Shown: positions 1 through 6,914 of the stretch, piece by piece
Numbering within the stretch: the first letter of the stretch is position 1
Layout: every line of letters starts with the position of its first letter
Assembly: GCA_905236265.1 (NCBI GenBank)
Contig: CAJOOV010000171.1
Coordinates: forward strand, 1 to 11,155
DNA length: 11,155 bases
Reading direction: 5' to 3'
Origin: an uncultured Oscillospiraceae bacterium
GTDB taxonomy: Bacteria > Bacillota > Clostridia > Oscillospirales > Oscillospiraceae
Program-made: the position numbers and the translations under genes
The notes under the pieces: generated by a model
Told to the model about the DNA's origin: nothing
The model's input: only the letters and a program-made list of their open reading frames with translations
Databases searched by the model: none

Positions 1-3000
1 AGAGGCAGCACCGGCCAGCCGGCATGGATGCACTGCTGCCAGAGGGAGCCGTCCTCGGCGGCGGGTACGCCCTCCATCAGCCGCTCCCCGGAGGAGAGGA
101 GCAGGGCAGTGCGCCCCAGCTTCAGAAGCTGGCAGCCCATCCAGTCGGGATACTGTCCCGCCTGCTCCAATATCACATAGTCAAAGGGCGGCTGCTCCGG
201 CGCCTGCACCGCAAAGCAGCGAAGGGCATCCCATGGAGTGGTGACCACGCAGGGGAAGCAGTCCTGCACCAGATGGGGAACGGCGTGGAGCAGGTGCCGG
301 GTGGAAATGCCCGCAGCGCCGGAGAGGTTGGCATTGCGCAGGTATTCAATCTCCTGCTGGTTGTCCTCCGTGCGCAGGGCACGGGCGGCGTAGGAGGCGC
401 AGAGATGGAACAGCTCCTCACGGGTGCGCTGGGTGAACTGCCGCTGGGTTTGGAGATACTGCCTCAGCGTCTCATTAAAGCGGCGGGAGGAGAACTGCCG
501 GTGCTGACGGTTCAGCTCCAGCAGCAGCGCCCAGCGGTAGATGCTCTTGCGAAACAGCAGGGAGAGATCCTGCCCCTCCTCCGGGTACTGTTCGTAGCAG
601 TTCACGAAGGAGCGCAGACCCAGCTCCTCCGCCTGATGGCGCAGGGCGTTCCAGCGAATCCATACCGGGAGAAGCTCCCGGTACTGCAGCAGGGTGGCGG
701 TGTTCTCCCGAAGCTGATCCACCCAAACGCCGGTATCGGTGCAAAGGCGCACCTCGAAGGCGTCCTGAATCTGCCGCTCCGCCGCCTCCACCCGGTCAAA
801 GGCGGAAACCAGCGTCTCCGCCGCCTCCAGCGCCCCGGCATCGTCCGCCAGATTGGCCCGCATCGTCAGATCTCCGGTGAGCTGGGTGATCTGCTCGTCG
901 GACTCCACGGCGTGGGCGGCCATGGCGCATAGGGTGTCCCAATCCGTGTCCGTTCCCTCATACAGCCCGTCCAGCTCCGCCTCCCAGCGCTCGTAGAGGC
1001 TGTCCAGAATGCCCTCCTCCTGCTGGTAGGCGGAAAGGGCATCCAGCGTCTCCCCGATCTGAGCCATGGAGATGGGGTCTTTTACCAGCGTGTTCACATG
1101 AGCACGGATGTTCATCAGATTGCGCAGCCTGCGGCAATCCGCTCTGCGGTCGGAGAGCCAGTTTGCGCTGTCCGGCTGGGCGGTGCGGCCGATCATGGCA
1201 TCCAGCCGCCCCATGACGTCTCTGGCCTGCTCCCACTGCTCCTGCAGCGTCACGGCGGCGTTTACCGCAGCCTCCGAGCTGCCGTACCTGCGCAGGAAAT
1301 CCTCGCTGCCCGTCAGCTCGGAGAGCCAGTTGTGGCTCTCACCGGCCACGCGCCGGGCGGTATCCAGCCAGACCCAGACCGTATCCTCTCTCCGGTACAC
1401 TGCCTTCAGCTCCCGCTCCCAGCGGTGGAAGATTTCGTCGCACTGACGAATCTCCCGCTGGTAGTCGGCCAGCCAGCGCAGGCCGTTTTCAATCACATCG
1501 GAGTTCAGCTTGAATTTGCAAAGGGGCTGGAGCCGCTCCCGCAGGTCGCTCTGGCGCTTCAGCCAGCCCAGCCCCAGATTGTTTTCCTCCTTCAGCCAGG
1601 TGTCCAGCATATCCGCCCCGTCCAGCGTGAGGAACGCCTCGTTCCAGTCCCGGAGAAGGATCTGCTTGCTCTCCCTTGCCTTTTTGCCCACGTCGATCAG
1701 CTCGCCCACGTCCCAGAGCAGGGCGTCAAGGCTCTCGCAGTCGCACCACTCGCGGGGGATTTCCTTCCAGCGGGCAAGCTCCGTGGCAACCTCATAGCAG
1801 CGCTCCCAGCTGTCCCGTGTGGTGGGCAGGGCGGTCTGTACGGTTTTGCTCCAGTGGACGCCCACCTGCTCCAGCAGGTTCAGATGTGCCTCGGACTCTG
1901 CAAGCAGGCGGCGCAGGGTGCTCTCCCGCTCCGGGTCGGAGGGGAGCGTCCAGTCAGCCTGATAGTAGCGCCACTGCTTTTCCAGCTCCACGGCATTCAT
2001 ATTGAATACCTTCTCTCCCCACGCCTCCTCGATCTGGGCGTGGAGAAGCTCTACCTGATCGGTGCGCTGCCTCAGATCCTGCATCATATCGGCCAGCAGG
2101 GGGATGCGGGGAGAGGATTTCCACTGCTGGGGCAGGTCACGCCATTCCAGCAGCAGCCTTCCCGCCTTTTGGAGCCTTGCCCAGTCGCTGCGGTGGACAG
2201 GAGTCTCCAGCTCTGTGCGCTCAAGCCACTGCCCCAGAGAGTCCTCCAGATCCTGCACGGCATCCAGAAGCCGTTTCACCACCTCCGGGAGCTGCTCCAG
2301 CTGCTCCGGGTCACAGGTCACGGCGTGAACCGGGTACAGGGGATGGGCAAAGGGATGGCCGATCTGCTTCACCGTGGCGTACAGCGCCTCGGCGCAGTCC
2401 AGCCGCTCCTGCAGCCCGTCAGGGTTGATGCGCTTCATGGAGCTGTCCGGTATGGGGAGAAAGCCCTCGGCATCACGACATTCCAGATAGCGGCAAATCA
2501 GCTCAAACAGCGTCAGTCCGCACTGTCCCGGCTGGTGGAGCTGGGTGGAGCTGCGGTCAAGCTGCTGCCCCAGAGACAGGGCGCTGGCGGCGAGGGGGAA
2601 ATAATCGTCGGAGGAGGTGGCGGGGCGGAGCTGGGCAGAGCGGTTGAACTGCCGCAGCACATCCCCGACCTGATCCGCCATCGGCTCCAGACGCAGGCAG
2701 AAGGGCTCCAGCAGAAGCTCTCCCATCCGCTGGGTCAGGCTCTCCCTGTCCCGCCAGGCGGGGGAGATATACAGCACCCGCTGACGATCACCGATGCCGT
2801 TTGCCATGAGGGCGGCGGCGAGCTGGGTCTTTCCGGTGCCCCGGCTGCCCTGTGCCAGCAGGTGGCCGCCGCTTTTCAGACGGCGCAGAGCGGTCATCTG
2901 CCCTGCGTCCAGACTCAGGGGCGCAATAATCCCCTCCTCCCCAGAGCAGTCCTCCGGGGTCAGGGCGGGGGCGTCCTCCCTGCATCCGGGGGGCGTGAAG

Positions 3001-3602
3001 TCGCTCCCCGGCAGGGACAGATTCAGCGCCCAGAGGGGCAGCTTTGCCAGCCAAAGCCCGTCCGTCTGGCTCCAGATGCTCCGCTCTGCGAGAAGGGCGG
3101 TGAGCTGCGCCTGCAGGCCATCCAAATCGTCCCGCCAGCCCTCCTCCGGGGGACGGGGGGAGAGGCGGTTCAGCACCGGCATATTCAGGCAAAGCCCCGT
3201 GCCGCAGGAGGAGAGCTGCCAGCGCTTTCCGGAGCGGCTGAGTATCACCGGCAGCACCATAGGCGGGGCAGAGATACCGGCAGGGCCAAGCAGCCGCCCA
3301 AAGGTCAGGCACAGACTGGCACAGCCCCGGATTGCCCGCTCCCGCTCATCCAGAAACTCCATGGAGGAGAGCACATGGTGCAGCTTCCGGCGGTCCATAT
3401 CCAGAATCACGGAGAGATTCCGGGAGGCAGAGGGATTCTCCTCCCGGCTCAACAGGACGACAGTGCGGCCCTCCAACAGGGCGGAGGCCAGCACCGGGGC
3501 GGACGGGCGCAGCACCTGCACCAGCTCCTCGGCACGCTCCAAATGGAAAAGGGCTCCTTCCTGAAGCCTTTCCTGAATTGTATCAAGTGTCTTTTCGTCC
3601 AT
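1..3602 (-). CDS. DUF4011-type superfamily 1 helicase-like protein, C-terminus beyond the window
   Basis: An uninterrupted minus-strand frame of 1,200 codons starts at ATG 3602 behind AAAGGAG (6-nt spacing) and leaves the window at base 1, so the C-terminus is missing. Residues about 95-146 resemble DUF4011. A Q-motif-like LDAGQ (Gln235) and an intact Walker A GSRGTGKT (252-259) follow, then VLYISP and a PFCL segment typical of DUF4011 helicases. Residues about 300-1090 form a long helical, Trp-rich, charged region. FRKSIYRW, then CVVTTPWDAL and FDYVILEQAGQ (1140-1150), align with the family's pre-motif II and motif II. Family members normally have DEASQ there and GDxxQLPP at motif III; here I read EQAGQ and SSGERLME (1170-1177), so the ATPase may be impaired. 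It sits 29 nt after the amidase gene, in a likely operon. Some DUF4011 helicases are antiphage (Hhe); whether this one is cannot be judged without its C-terminus. Confidence 0.8.
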   Translation of the reverse strand, partial: MDEKTLDTIQERLQEGALFHLERAEELVQVLRPSAPVLASALLEGRTVVLLSREENPSASRNLSVILDMDRRKLHHVLSSMEFLDERERAIRGCASLCLTFGRLLGPAGISAPPMVLPVILSRSGKRWQLSSCGTGLCLNMPVLNRLSPRPPEEGWRDDLDGLQAQLTALLAERSIWSQTDGLWLAKLPLWALNLSLPGSDFTPPGCREDAPALTPEDCSGEEGIIAPLSLDAGQMTALRRLKSGGHLLAQGSRGTGKTQLAAALMANGIGDRQRVLYISPAWRDRESLTQRMGELLLEPFCLRLEPMADQVGDVLRQFNRSAQLRPATSSDDYFPLAASALSLGQQLDRSSTQLHQPGQCGLTLFELICRYLECRDAEGFLPIPDSSMKRINPDGLQERLDCAEALYATVKQIGHPFAHPLYPVHAVTCDPEQLEQLPEVVKRLLDAVQDLEDSLGQWLERTELETPVHRSDWARLQKAGRLLLEWRDLPQQWKSSPRIPLLADMMQDLRQRTDQVELLHAQIEEAWGEKVFNMNAVELEKQWRYYQADWTLPSDPERESTLRRLLAESEAHLNLLEQVGVHWSKTVQTALPTTRDSWERCYEVATELARWKEIPREWCDCESLDALLWDVGELIDVGKKARESKQILLRDWNEAFLTLDGADMLDTWLKEENNLGLGWLKRQSDLRERLQPLCKFKLNSDVIENGLRWLADYQREIRQCDEIFHRWERELKAVYRREDTVWVWLDTARRVAGESHNWLSELTGSEDFLRRYGSSEAAVNAAVTLQEQWEQARDVMGRLDAMIGRTAQPDSANWLSDRRADCRRLRNLMNIRAHVNTLVKDPISMAQIGETLDALSAYQQEEGILDSLYERWEAELDGLYEGTDTDWDTLCAMAAHAVESDEQITQLTGDLTMRANLADDAGALEAAETLVSAFDRVEAAERQIQDAFEVRLCTDTGVWVDQLRENTATLLQYRELLPVWIRWNALRHQAEELGLRSFVNCYEQYPEEGQDLSLLFRKSIYRWALLLELNRQHRQFSSRRFNETLRQYLQTQRQFTQRTREELFHLCASYAARALRTEDNQQEIEYLRNANLSGAAGISTRHLLHAVPHLVQDCFPCVVTTPWDALRCFAVQAPEQPPFDYVILEQAGQYPDWMGCQLLKLGRTALLLSSGERLMEGVPAAEDGSLWQQCIHAGWPVLP

Positions 3603-3631
3603 GAACTGCTCCTTTCCGGTCTGAGTCACAC

Positions 3632-4543
3632 TCACTCAGACGCCGGAGGGTATTGGGCAAAGAAGCTGTCAATGCCGTCGGCAATGCCCGAAGCGATAGC
3701 AAGCTGATAGTCCTCGGTGGAGAGCTTTTCGTCCTCCGCCGGGTTGGAGAGATAGCCCATCTCCACAATCGTCACCGGAACCTGGCACCAGTTGATACCG
3801 GTCATGGTGTCCGTCTCCCAGACGTATTCCCGCTTGCAGCCGGTCGCCTCCACAAGGGCGTCCAGAACGGCATCGGAGAGAGCCTTGGAGCGGGGGTATA
3901 ACTCCTTGTTGTAGGGATTGGAGGGGGTCATGCAGATGGTCATGGCGCCGTTGGCGGAGGAGTTTTCCGAGCCGTTGGCATGGATGCGGATAAAGGCATC
4001 CGCCCCTGCATCGTTGGCCACCTGAGAGCGCTCCACGTTGCTGATGTCCACGTCGTTTTCCTCTCTCACCATGACCACCTGATAGCCCCGGCGCTCCAGC
4101 TCGTCCCGGAGCTTCAGGGAGACCTCCAGATTCAGCTCGTACTCATACTTCCCCGTGGACACGCCCCTTGCCCCGCCGGTGACTTTTGCCTTCATGGTGG
4201 AGGAGCCGGGGCCGTTGGGCTCTTTGCTGCTGTTGCCGTGACTCTGGTGGCCGGGGTCAATGCACACCAGAGGGGCAGGCGTCTCCGGCGCTTCCGTCTC
4301 CGGCTCCTCTGCAACCGGCTCCTCTGTCTCCGGCTCCTGCGCTGCCTGCTGGGCGATGGCCTGCACGGACGGCTCCTGCGCCTCGCCGTCGCCTTGCGCC
4401 GTATCCTCCGTCACGGTCTCCGTGACAATCTCTGTCACCGGCTCAGCCTCCTGCCGGGCCGGGCTGTCCTGCCCCATCTGGCCGCAGCCGGTGAGCACAA
4501 GCAGCACAAGCAGCAGGGGAAAAAATCTTTTGTATCCTCTCAT
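3632..4543 (-). CDS. Lipoprotein N-acetylmuramoyl-L-alanine amidase (Amidase_3)
   Basis: This 303-aa protein should cleave the bond between MurNAc and the L-Ala of peptidoglycan stem peptides at the outer face of the membrane. A lipoprotein signal peptide ends in the lipobox LTGC, with Cys20 as the lipid anchor. Residues 21-91 form a low-complexity linker rich in Glu, Pro, Thr and Gln. The Amidase_3 domain covers about 92-298, with DPGH (His99), Glu134 in the KYEYELNL segment and RIHANG (His188) as zinc ligands, and VEMGYLSN (Glu261) as the catalytic glutamate. All four expected residues are present, so it is probably active. I chose ATG 4543 because GGAGG lies 9 nt upstream, the signal peptide begins there and a promoter lies just upstream. 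The frame is open up to 4810, but that extension crosses the promoter. The gene leads the probable operon with the helicase-like gene. Cell separation, germination or wall remodelling are all possible roles. Confidence 0.9.
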   Translation of the reverse strand: MRGYKRFFPLLLVLLVLTGCGQMGQDSPARQEAEPVTEIVTETVTEDTAQGDGEAQEPSVQAIAQQAAQEPETEEPVAEEPETEAPETPAPLVCIDPGHQSHGNSSKEPNGPGSSTMKAKVTGGARGVSTGKYEYELNLEVSLKLRDELERRGYQVVMVREENDVDISNVERSQVANDAGADAFIRIHANGSENSSANGAMTICMTPSNPYNKELYPRSKALSDAVLDALVEATGCKREYVWETDTMTGINWCQVPVTIVEMGYLSNPAEDEKLSTEDYQLAIASGIADGIDSFFAQYPPASE

Positions 4544-4580
4544 GGGAGCACGCCTCCAACTCAATTTCCGTTTACCGTCT

Positions 4581-4609
4581 ATTGTACCATTGTTTTGTCG
4601 ATTTCGCAA
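4581..4609 (-). promoter_or_regulatory. Sigma-A-type promoter of the amidase gene
   Basis: On the minus strand, TTGCGA (4604-4609) and TACAAT (4581-4586) are separated by exactly 17 nt. The predicted start near 4574 gives a leader of about 30 nt before the amidase RBS. It would also serve the downstream helicase-like gene. Confidence 0.6.
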
Positions 4610-4711
4610 TGCGGGAAGAGGGTCAGGATAAAAAAGCTTTTTCGCAGATCTGCCGGGGGACAGGGAGGGCAGGGGCATGAGAAAAAAAGAGCATCCGCAC
4701 CGGGAAAACCC

Positions 4712-4740
4712 TTGACACACAGCGCAGGGACTGATATAAT
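4712..4740 (+). promoter_or_regulatory. Consensus sigma-A promoter of rplJL
   Basis: A perfect -35 TTGACA (4712-4717) and a perfect -10 TATAAT (4735-4740) are separated by 17 nt. Such a full consensus match fits a very highly expressed ribosomal protein operon. Transcription should start near 4747, just before the L10 leader. Confidence 0.92.
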
Positions 4741-4746
4741 GACCCT

Positions 4747-4871
4747 TGCGTTCAAAGACAGCAGGAGCCTGTGGCTCAATTGGTGGATGACCTTCCTGCC
4801 GAGAGTGCATGGAAAATCGGAATGATTTTGATCTGTGCTGTCCTCCTGTCTTTTGACGCGGAGGATTTTTT
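4747..4871 (+). ncRNA. Ribosomal protein L10 leader (autoregulatory attenuator)
   Basis: The untranslated region between the rplJ promoter and RBS has the features of the Firmicutes L10 leader. An AAAGACAGCAGG segment (4755-4766) pairs through GCAGG (4761-4765) with CCTGC (4795-4799). The stem encloses a small GAGCC/GGCTC hairpin (4765-4777) and the 3' side ends in CCTGCCGAG. In this family the L10(L12)4 complex binds the leader and promotes termination. Here AGGAG (4763-4767) plus GAC (4757-4759) could instead pair with CTCCTGTC (4843-4850), the 5' arm of the downstream terminator. That gives a plausible antiterminator. The assignment rests on motif and context recall, with no covariance search. 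Confidence 0.8.
4841..4871 (+). terminator. Attenuator terminator inside the L10 leader
   Basis: TCCTCC (4841-4846) pairs with GGAGGA (4860-4865), with an inner GTC/GAC pairing around a TTTT loop, followed by six Ts (4866-4871). It lies before the rplJ RBS, so it would stop transcription before the coding region when L10 is in excess. Confidence 0.75.
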
Positions 4872-4894
4872 GTTTCTGTGAGGTGAATACGTTT

Positions 4895-5410
4895 ATGGCA
4901 AATGCAAAGGTTTTGGAGTCAAAGAAGGCCGTGGTGGCCGCTCTGGAGGAGCAGCTGAAGAATGCCGCTTCCGGCGTTCTGGTGGACTATTCCGGCATCA
5001 CCGTGGAGCAGGACACCGAGCTGCGTAACGAGCTGCGTAAGAACGGCGTGGCTTACAACGTGGTGAAGAACACCATGGTTCGCCGGGCGCTGGACGAGTC
5101 CGGTCTGTCTGAGCTGGACGGCGTGCTGCACGGCAACACCTCTCTTGCCACCGGTGTGGAGGATCCCATTGCCCCCATCAAGGTGCTCAGCGACTTTGCA
5201 AAGAAGATGGGCGATGACAAGTTCCACATCAAGGCCGCCTTCATGGAGGGCAAGGTGCTTTCCCAGAACGAGATCGCTCAGCTGGCAACGCTGACTTCCA
5301 AGAAGGATCTGTATGCACAGCTCGTGGGCGTGCTGCTGGCTCCCGTGGCAAATCTGGCTGCTGTTATGGATGCAATCGCAAACAAGGACAGCGAAGCCGC
5401 CGCCGAGTAA
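4895..5410 (+). CDS. rplJ: 50S ribosomal protein L10
   Basis: This 171-aa protein is the base of the ribosomal stalk: it binds 23S rRNA with L11 and carries the L7/L12 dimers that recruit translation GTPases. The N-terminal domain starts MANAKVLESKKAVV and includes LVDYSGITVEQDTELRNELR and YNVVKNTMVRRAL, all typical of L10. The C-terminal helix (DLYAQLVGVLLAPVANLAAV) is where L7/L12 dimers bind. The length is normal for the family. ATG 4895 is chosen because AGGTG (4881-4885) lies 9 nt upstream and the family N-terminus matches. The frame is open further upstream, but that stretch is the leader RNA. rplL follows 48 nt downstream on the same transcript. Expression is probably controlled by the upstream leader. 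Confidence 0.98.
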   Translation: MANAKVLESKKAVVAALEEQLKNAASGVLVDYSGITVEQDTELRNELRKNGVAYNVVKNTMVRRALDESGLSELDGVLHGNTSLATGVEDPIAPIKVLSDFAKKMGDDKFHIKAAFMEGKVLSQNEIAQLATLTSKKDLYAQLVGVLLAPVANLAAVMDAIANKDSEAAAE

Positions 5411-5458
5411 TCGGCAACCCTATTTTATCTATTGAATCCATTTTAGGAGGTAAAAATC

Positions 5459-5833
5459 ATGGCTGACATTAATGCTATTGTGGAAGAAATCAAGGCTCTG
5501 TCTCTGCTGGAGGTGAAGGAGCTGACCGACGCCCTGAAGGAGACCTTTGGCGTTGAGGCGATCGCTATGGCCGGCGGCGCCGGCGCAGGCGCTGCTGCCG
5601 CTGAGCCTGTGGAGGAGAAGACCGAGTTTGACGTGGTTCTGGCTGGCTTTGACGCCGCTGCCAAGATCAAGGTCATCAAGGTTGTCCGTGAGATCACCGG
5701 TCTGGGTCTGGCTGATGCCAAGAAGGCCGTTGAGGGCACTCCCTACACCCTGAAGGAGGCTGTCGCTAAGGACGAGGCCAACGAGATCAAGGAGAAGGTC
5801 GAGGCTGCCGGCGGTAAGGTCGAGGTTAAGTAA
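5459..5833 (+). CDS. rplL: 50S ribosomal protein L7/L12
   Basis: This 124-aa acidic stalk protein recruits and stimulates EF-Tu, EF-G and other GTPases. Residues 1-32 are the dimerisation domain that binds L10 (MADINAIVEEIKALSLLEVK). An Ala/Gly-rich hinge covers about 38-52. The C-terminal factor-binding domain (about 53-124) contains KIKVIKVVREITGLGL and ADAKKAVE, the conserved GTPase-contact surface. AGGAGG (5445-5450) lies 8 nt before the start. Codon use is strongly biased, as expected for one of the most abundant proteins. A strong terminator follows at once, so the operon ends here and does not continue into rpoBC. Confidence 0.98.
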   Translation: MADINAIVEEIKALSLLEVKELTDALKETFGVEAIAMAGGAGAGAAAAEPVEEKTEFDVVLAGFDAAAKIKVIKVVREITGLGLADAKKAVEGTPYTLKEAVAKDEANEIKEKVEAAGGKVEVK

Positions 5834-5855
5834 TCTCACCCCACGAAACAATTTT

Positions 5856-5886
5856 GAGCCTGCTGCATTTGCAGCAGGCTCTTTTT
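5856..5886 (+). terminator. Rho-independent terminator after rplL
   Basis: GAGCCTGCTGC (5856-5866) and GCAGCAGGCTC (5871-5881) form a perfect 11-bp stem with an ATTT loop, followed by TTTTT (5882-5886). The minus-strand side lacks a T-run, so it serves rplJL rather than the converging GH25 gene. Confidence 0.95.
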
Positions 5887-5901
5887 GTGCCGTTTTTCCT
5901 C

Positions 5902-6753
5902 TTATTCCTTCAGCTTTGAGCGTGTCAGCCGTCCTACGATTCCGTCAGCGCTGAGGCCATGCTCCCTCTGGAACCGGCGCACCGCCTCGTCGGTGCGCCT
6001 GCCGAAGATGCCGTCAACGGCGAGATCAGCCCCGTGGCGGTTGAGCATGTCCTGTACCCAGCACACGCCCGCTCCCCGGCTGCCCAGACGCAGGTTCTCC
6101 GTGGGCTCCGGGTACTCCGTGCCGCCGGAGAGCGGGTAGATCACATCCAGATCCGTGCTGTGGCTGATGCCCGGCACCTGCCCGGCGCTGCTGTACTGCC
6201 AGCCCCACAGCGTCCCCCTGACCTGCGGGCGGTAGCGCTCCTCCGGCGGCGTGCCGAAGGGGATGGCACGGCGGCTGGGGTAGCGGGCGATCCAGTAGGG
6301 GCAGTCGATCTCCATGGGCCGGATGATGGACTGATACCACCATAGCCCGGTGTAGATGCCGAAGCGGTAGCCCGCCGCCTGAACCAGCCTTTGGGCGGCG
6401 AGGACGCTTTCACGCAGGTGCTCCCGCTCCTGCTGTAAATGCGGCTCAATGCTCTCGTCCTCCATATCCCACCAGACAAAGGTGCCCTTGGGTGCCTTGG
6501 CTCCGTCCAGCAGGCGGATGACTGCCTTTGCGGCACGCTCTGCCTGCTGCCGGGTGGCCTCGTAGGCATAGCGGTACACCCCCCAGAGGATTCCCGCCTC
6601 CGTGCAGCCCCTCCGGTTGTCGGAAAAGCGAGCGTCCGGGGTGTTGTCCCTCCGGGTGATCTTAATGACCGCATAGCCGCAGCCCGCCTCATGCACACGC
6701 TTCCAGTCAATTTTTCCGTTGTAGCTGGAAACGTCAATGCCATAAATTGCCAT
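5902..6753 (-). CDS. GH25 lysozyme with C-terminal peptidoglycan-binding domain
   Basis: This 283-aa muramidase should hydrolyse the MurNAc-GlcNAc bond of peptidoglycan. The GH25 domain spans about residues 3-207, with YGIDVSSYNG (Asp7), FVWWDMEDES (Asp96 and Glu98, the DxE catalytic pair) and STDLDVIY (Asp201/Asp203) near its end. Residues about 222-282 are a PG_binding_1 domain (LRLGSRGAGVCWVQDML; VDGIFGRRTDEAVRRFQ). ATG 6753 is preceded by GGAGGG (7-nt spacing) and begins directly with the catalytic fold. No signal peptide or membrane segment is present, and the frame upstream does not supply one. The architecture is that of a phage endolysin, but no holin or phage gene is nearby. It may be a domesticated endolysin, a toxin-like lysin released by lysis, or exported by a non-classical route. 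A weak TATACT (minus strand, 6776-6781) is the only promoter hint. Confidence 0.93.
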   Translation of the reverse strand: MAIYGIDVSSYNGKIDWKRVHEAGCGYAVIKITRRDNTPDARFSDNRRGCTEAGILWGVYRYAYEATRQQAERAAKAVIRLLDGAKAPKGTFVWWDMEDESIEPHLQQEREHLRESVLAAQRLVQAAGYRFGIYTGLWWYQSIIRPMEIDCPYWIARYPSRRAIPFGTPPEERYRPQVRGTLWGWQYSSAGQVPGISHSTDLDVIYPLSGGTEYPEPTENLRLGSRGAGVCWVQDMLNRHGADLAVDGIFGRRTDEAVRRFQREHGLSADGIVGRLTRSKLKE

Positions 6754-6854
6754 TTCTTTTCCCTCCTTTCTCTCCAGTATATGACCCAAAGCCTGCAAAT
6801 GCAGTGCGATAGGGCAAACCCCAGGGGCGAAGGAGGAGATTTTTGGGGGAAAGT

Positions 6855-6876
6855 TGCCCAGTTGCGCAAATGGGCA
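6855..6876. promoter_or_regulatory. 22-bp near-perfect palindrome between GH25 and bioY
   Basis: TGCCCA, one base, TTGCGCAA, one base, TGGGCA: 20 of 22 positions are symmetric, including a perfect central 8-bp palindrome. It ends 5 nt upstream of the bioY -35 box, centred about 51 bp upstream of the predicted start, in the divergent GH25/bioY spacer. It looks like a DNA-binding site for a dimeric regulator. I do not recognise the factor. Confidence 0.55.
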
Positions 6877-6881
6877 GGTGA

Positions 6882-6910
6882 TTGACGGATGCGGGAGAAT
6901 GTGGTATAGT
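6882..6910 (+). promoter_or_regulatory. Sigma-A-type promoter of bioY
   Basis: TTGACG (6882-6887) and TATAGT (6905-6910) with a 17-nt spacer give a predicted start near 6917, inside the BirA-type operator. Confidence 0.85.
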
Positions 6911-6914
6911 AGCG

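Noticed and set aside
24..932. Plus-strand open frame of 302 codons
   Set aside because: It has the same antisense register over the 3' part of the helicase-like gene and shows no family features.
1098..3707. Long plus-strand open frame of 869 codons opposite the helicase-like gene
   Set aside because: It is codon-aligned antisense to the helicase frame in GC-rich DNA, has no RBS or recognisable domain, and its product is low-complexity Leu/Gln/Pro-rich. The minus strand has clear DUF4011 and Walker motifs.
4765..4792. tRNA-like stretch GTGGCTCAATTGGTGGATG
   Set aside because: It resembles a D-arm, but there is no anticodon arm, T-arm (GTTCGA) or acceptor stem. It fits as part of the L10 leader.
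4544..4810. Upstream in-frame extension of the amidase to ATG 4810
   Set aside because: It crosses the amidase promoter and the divergent rplJ promoter and leader, and would bury the lipoprotein signal peptide. ATG 4543 has an RBS and starts a proper signal sequence.
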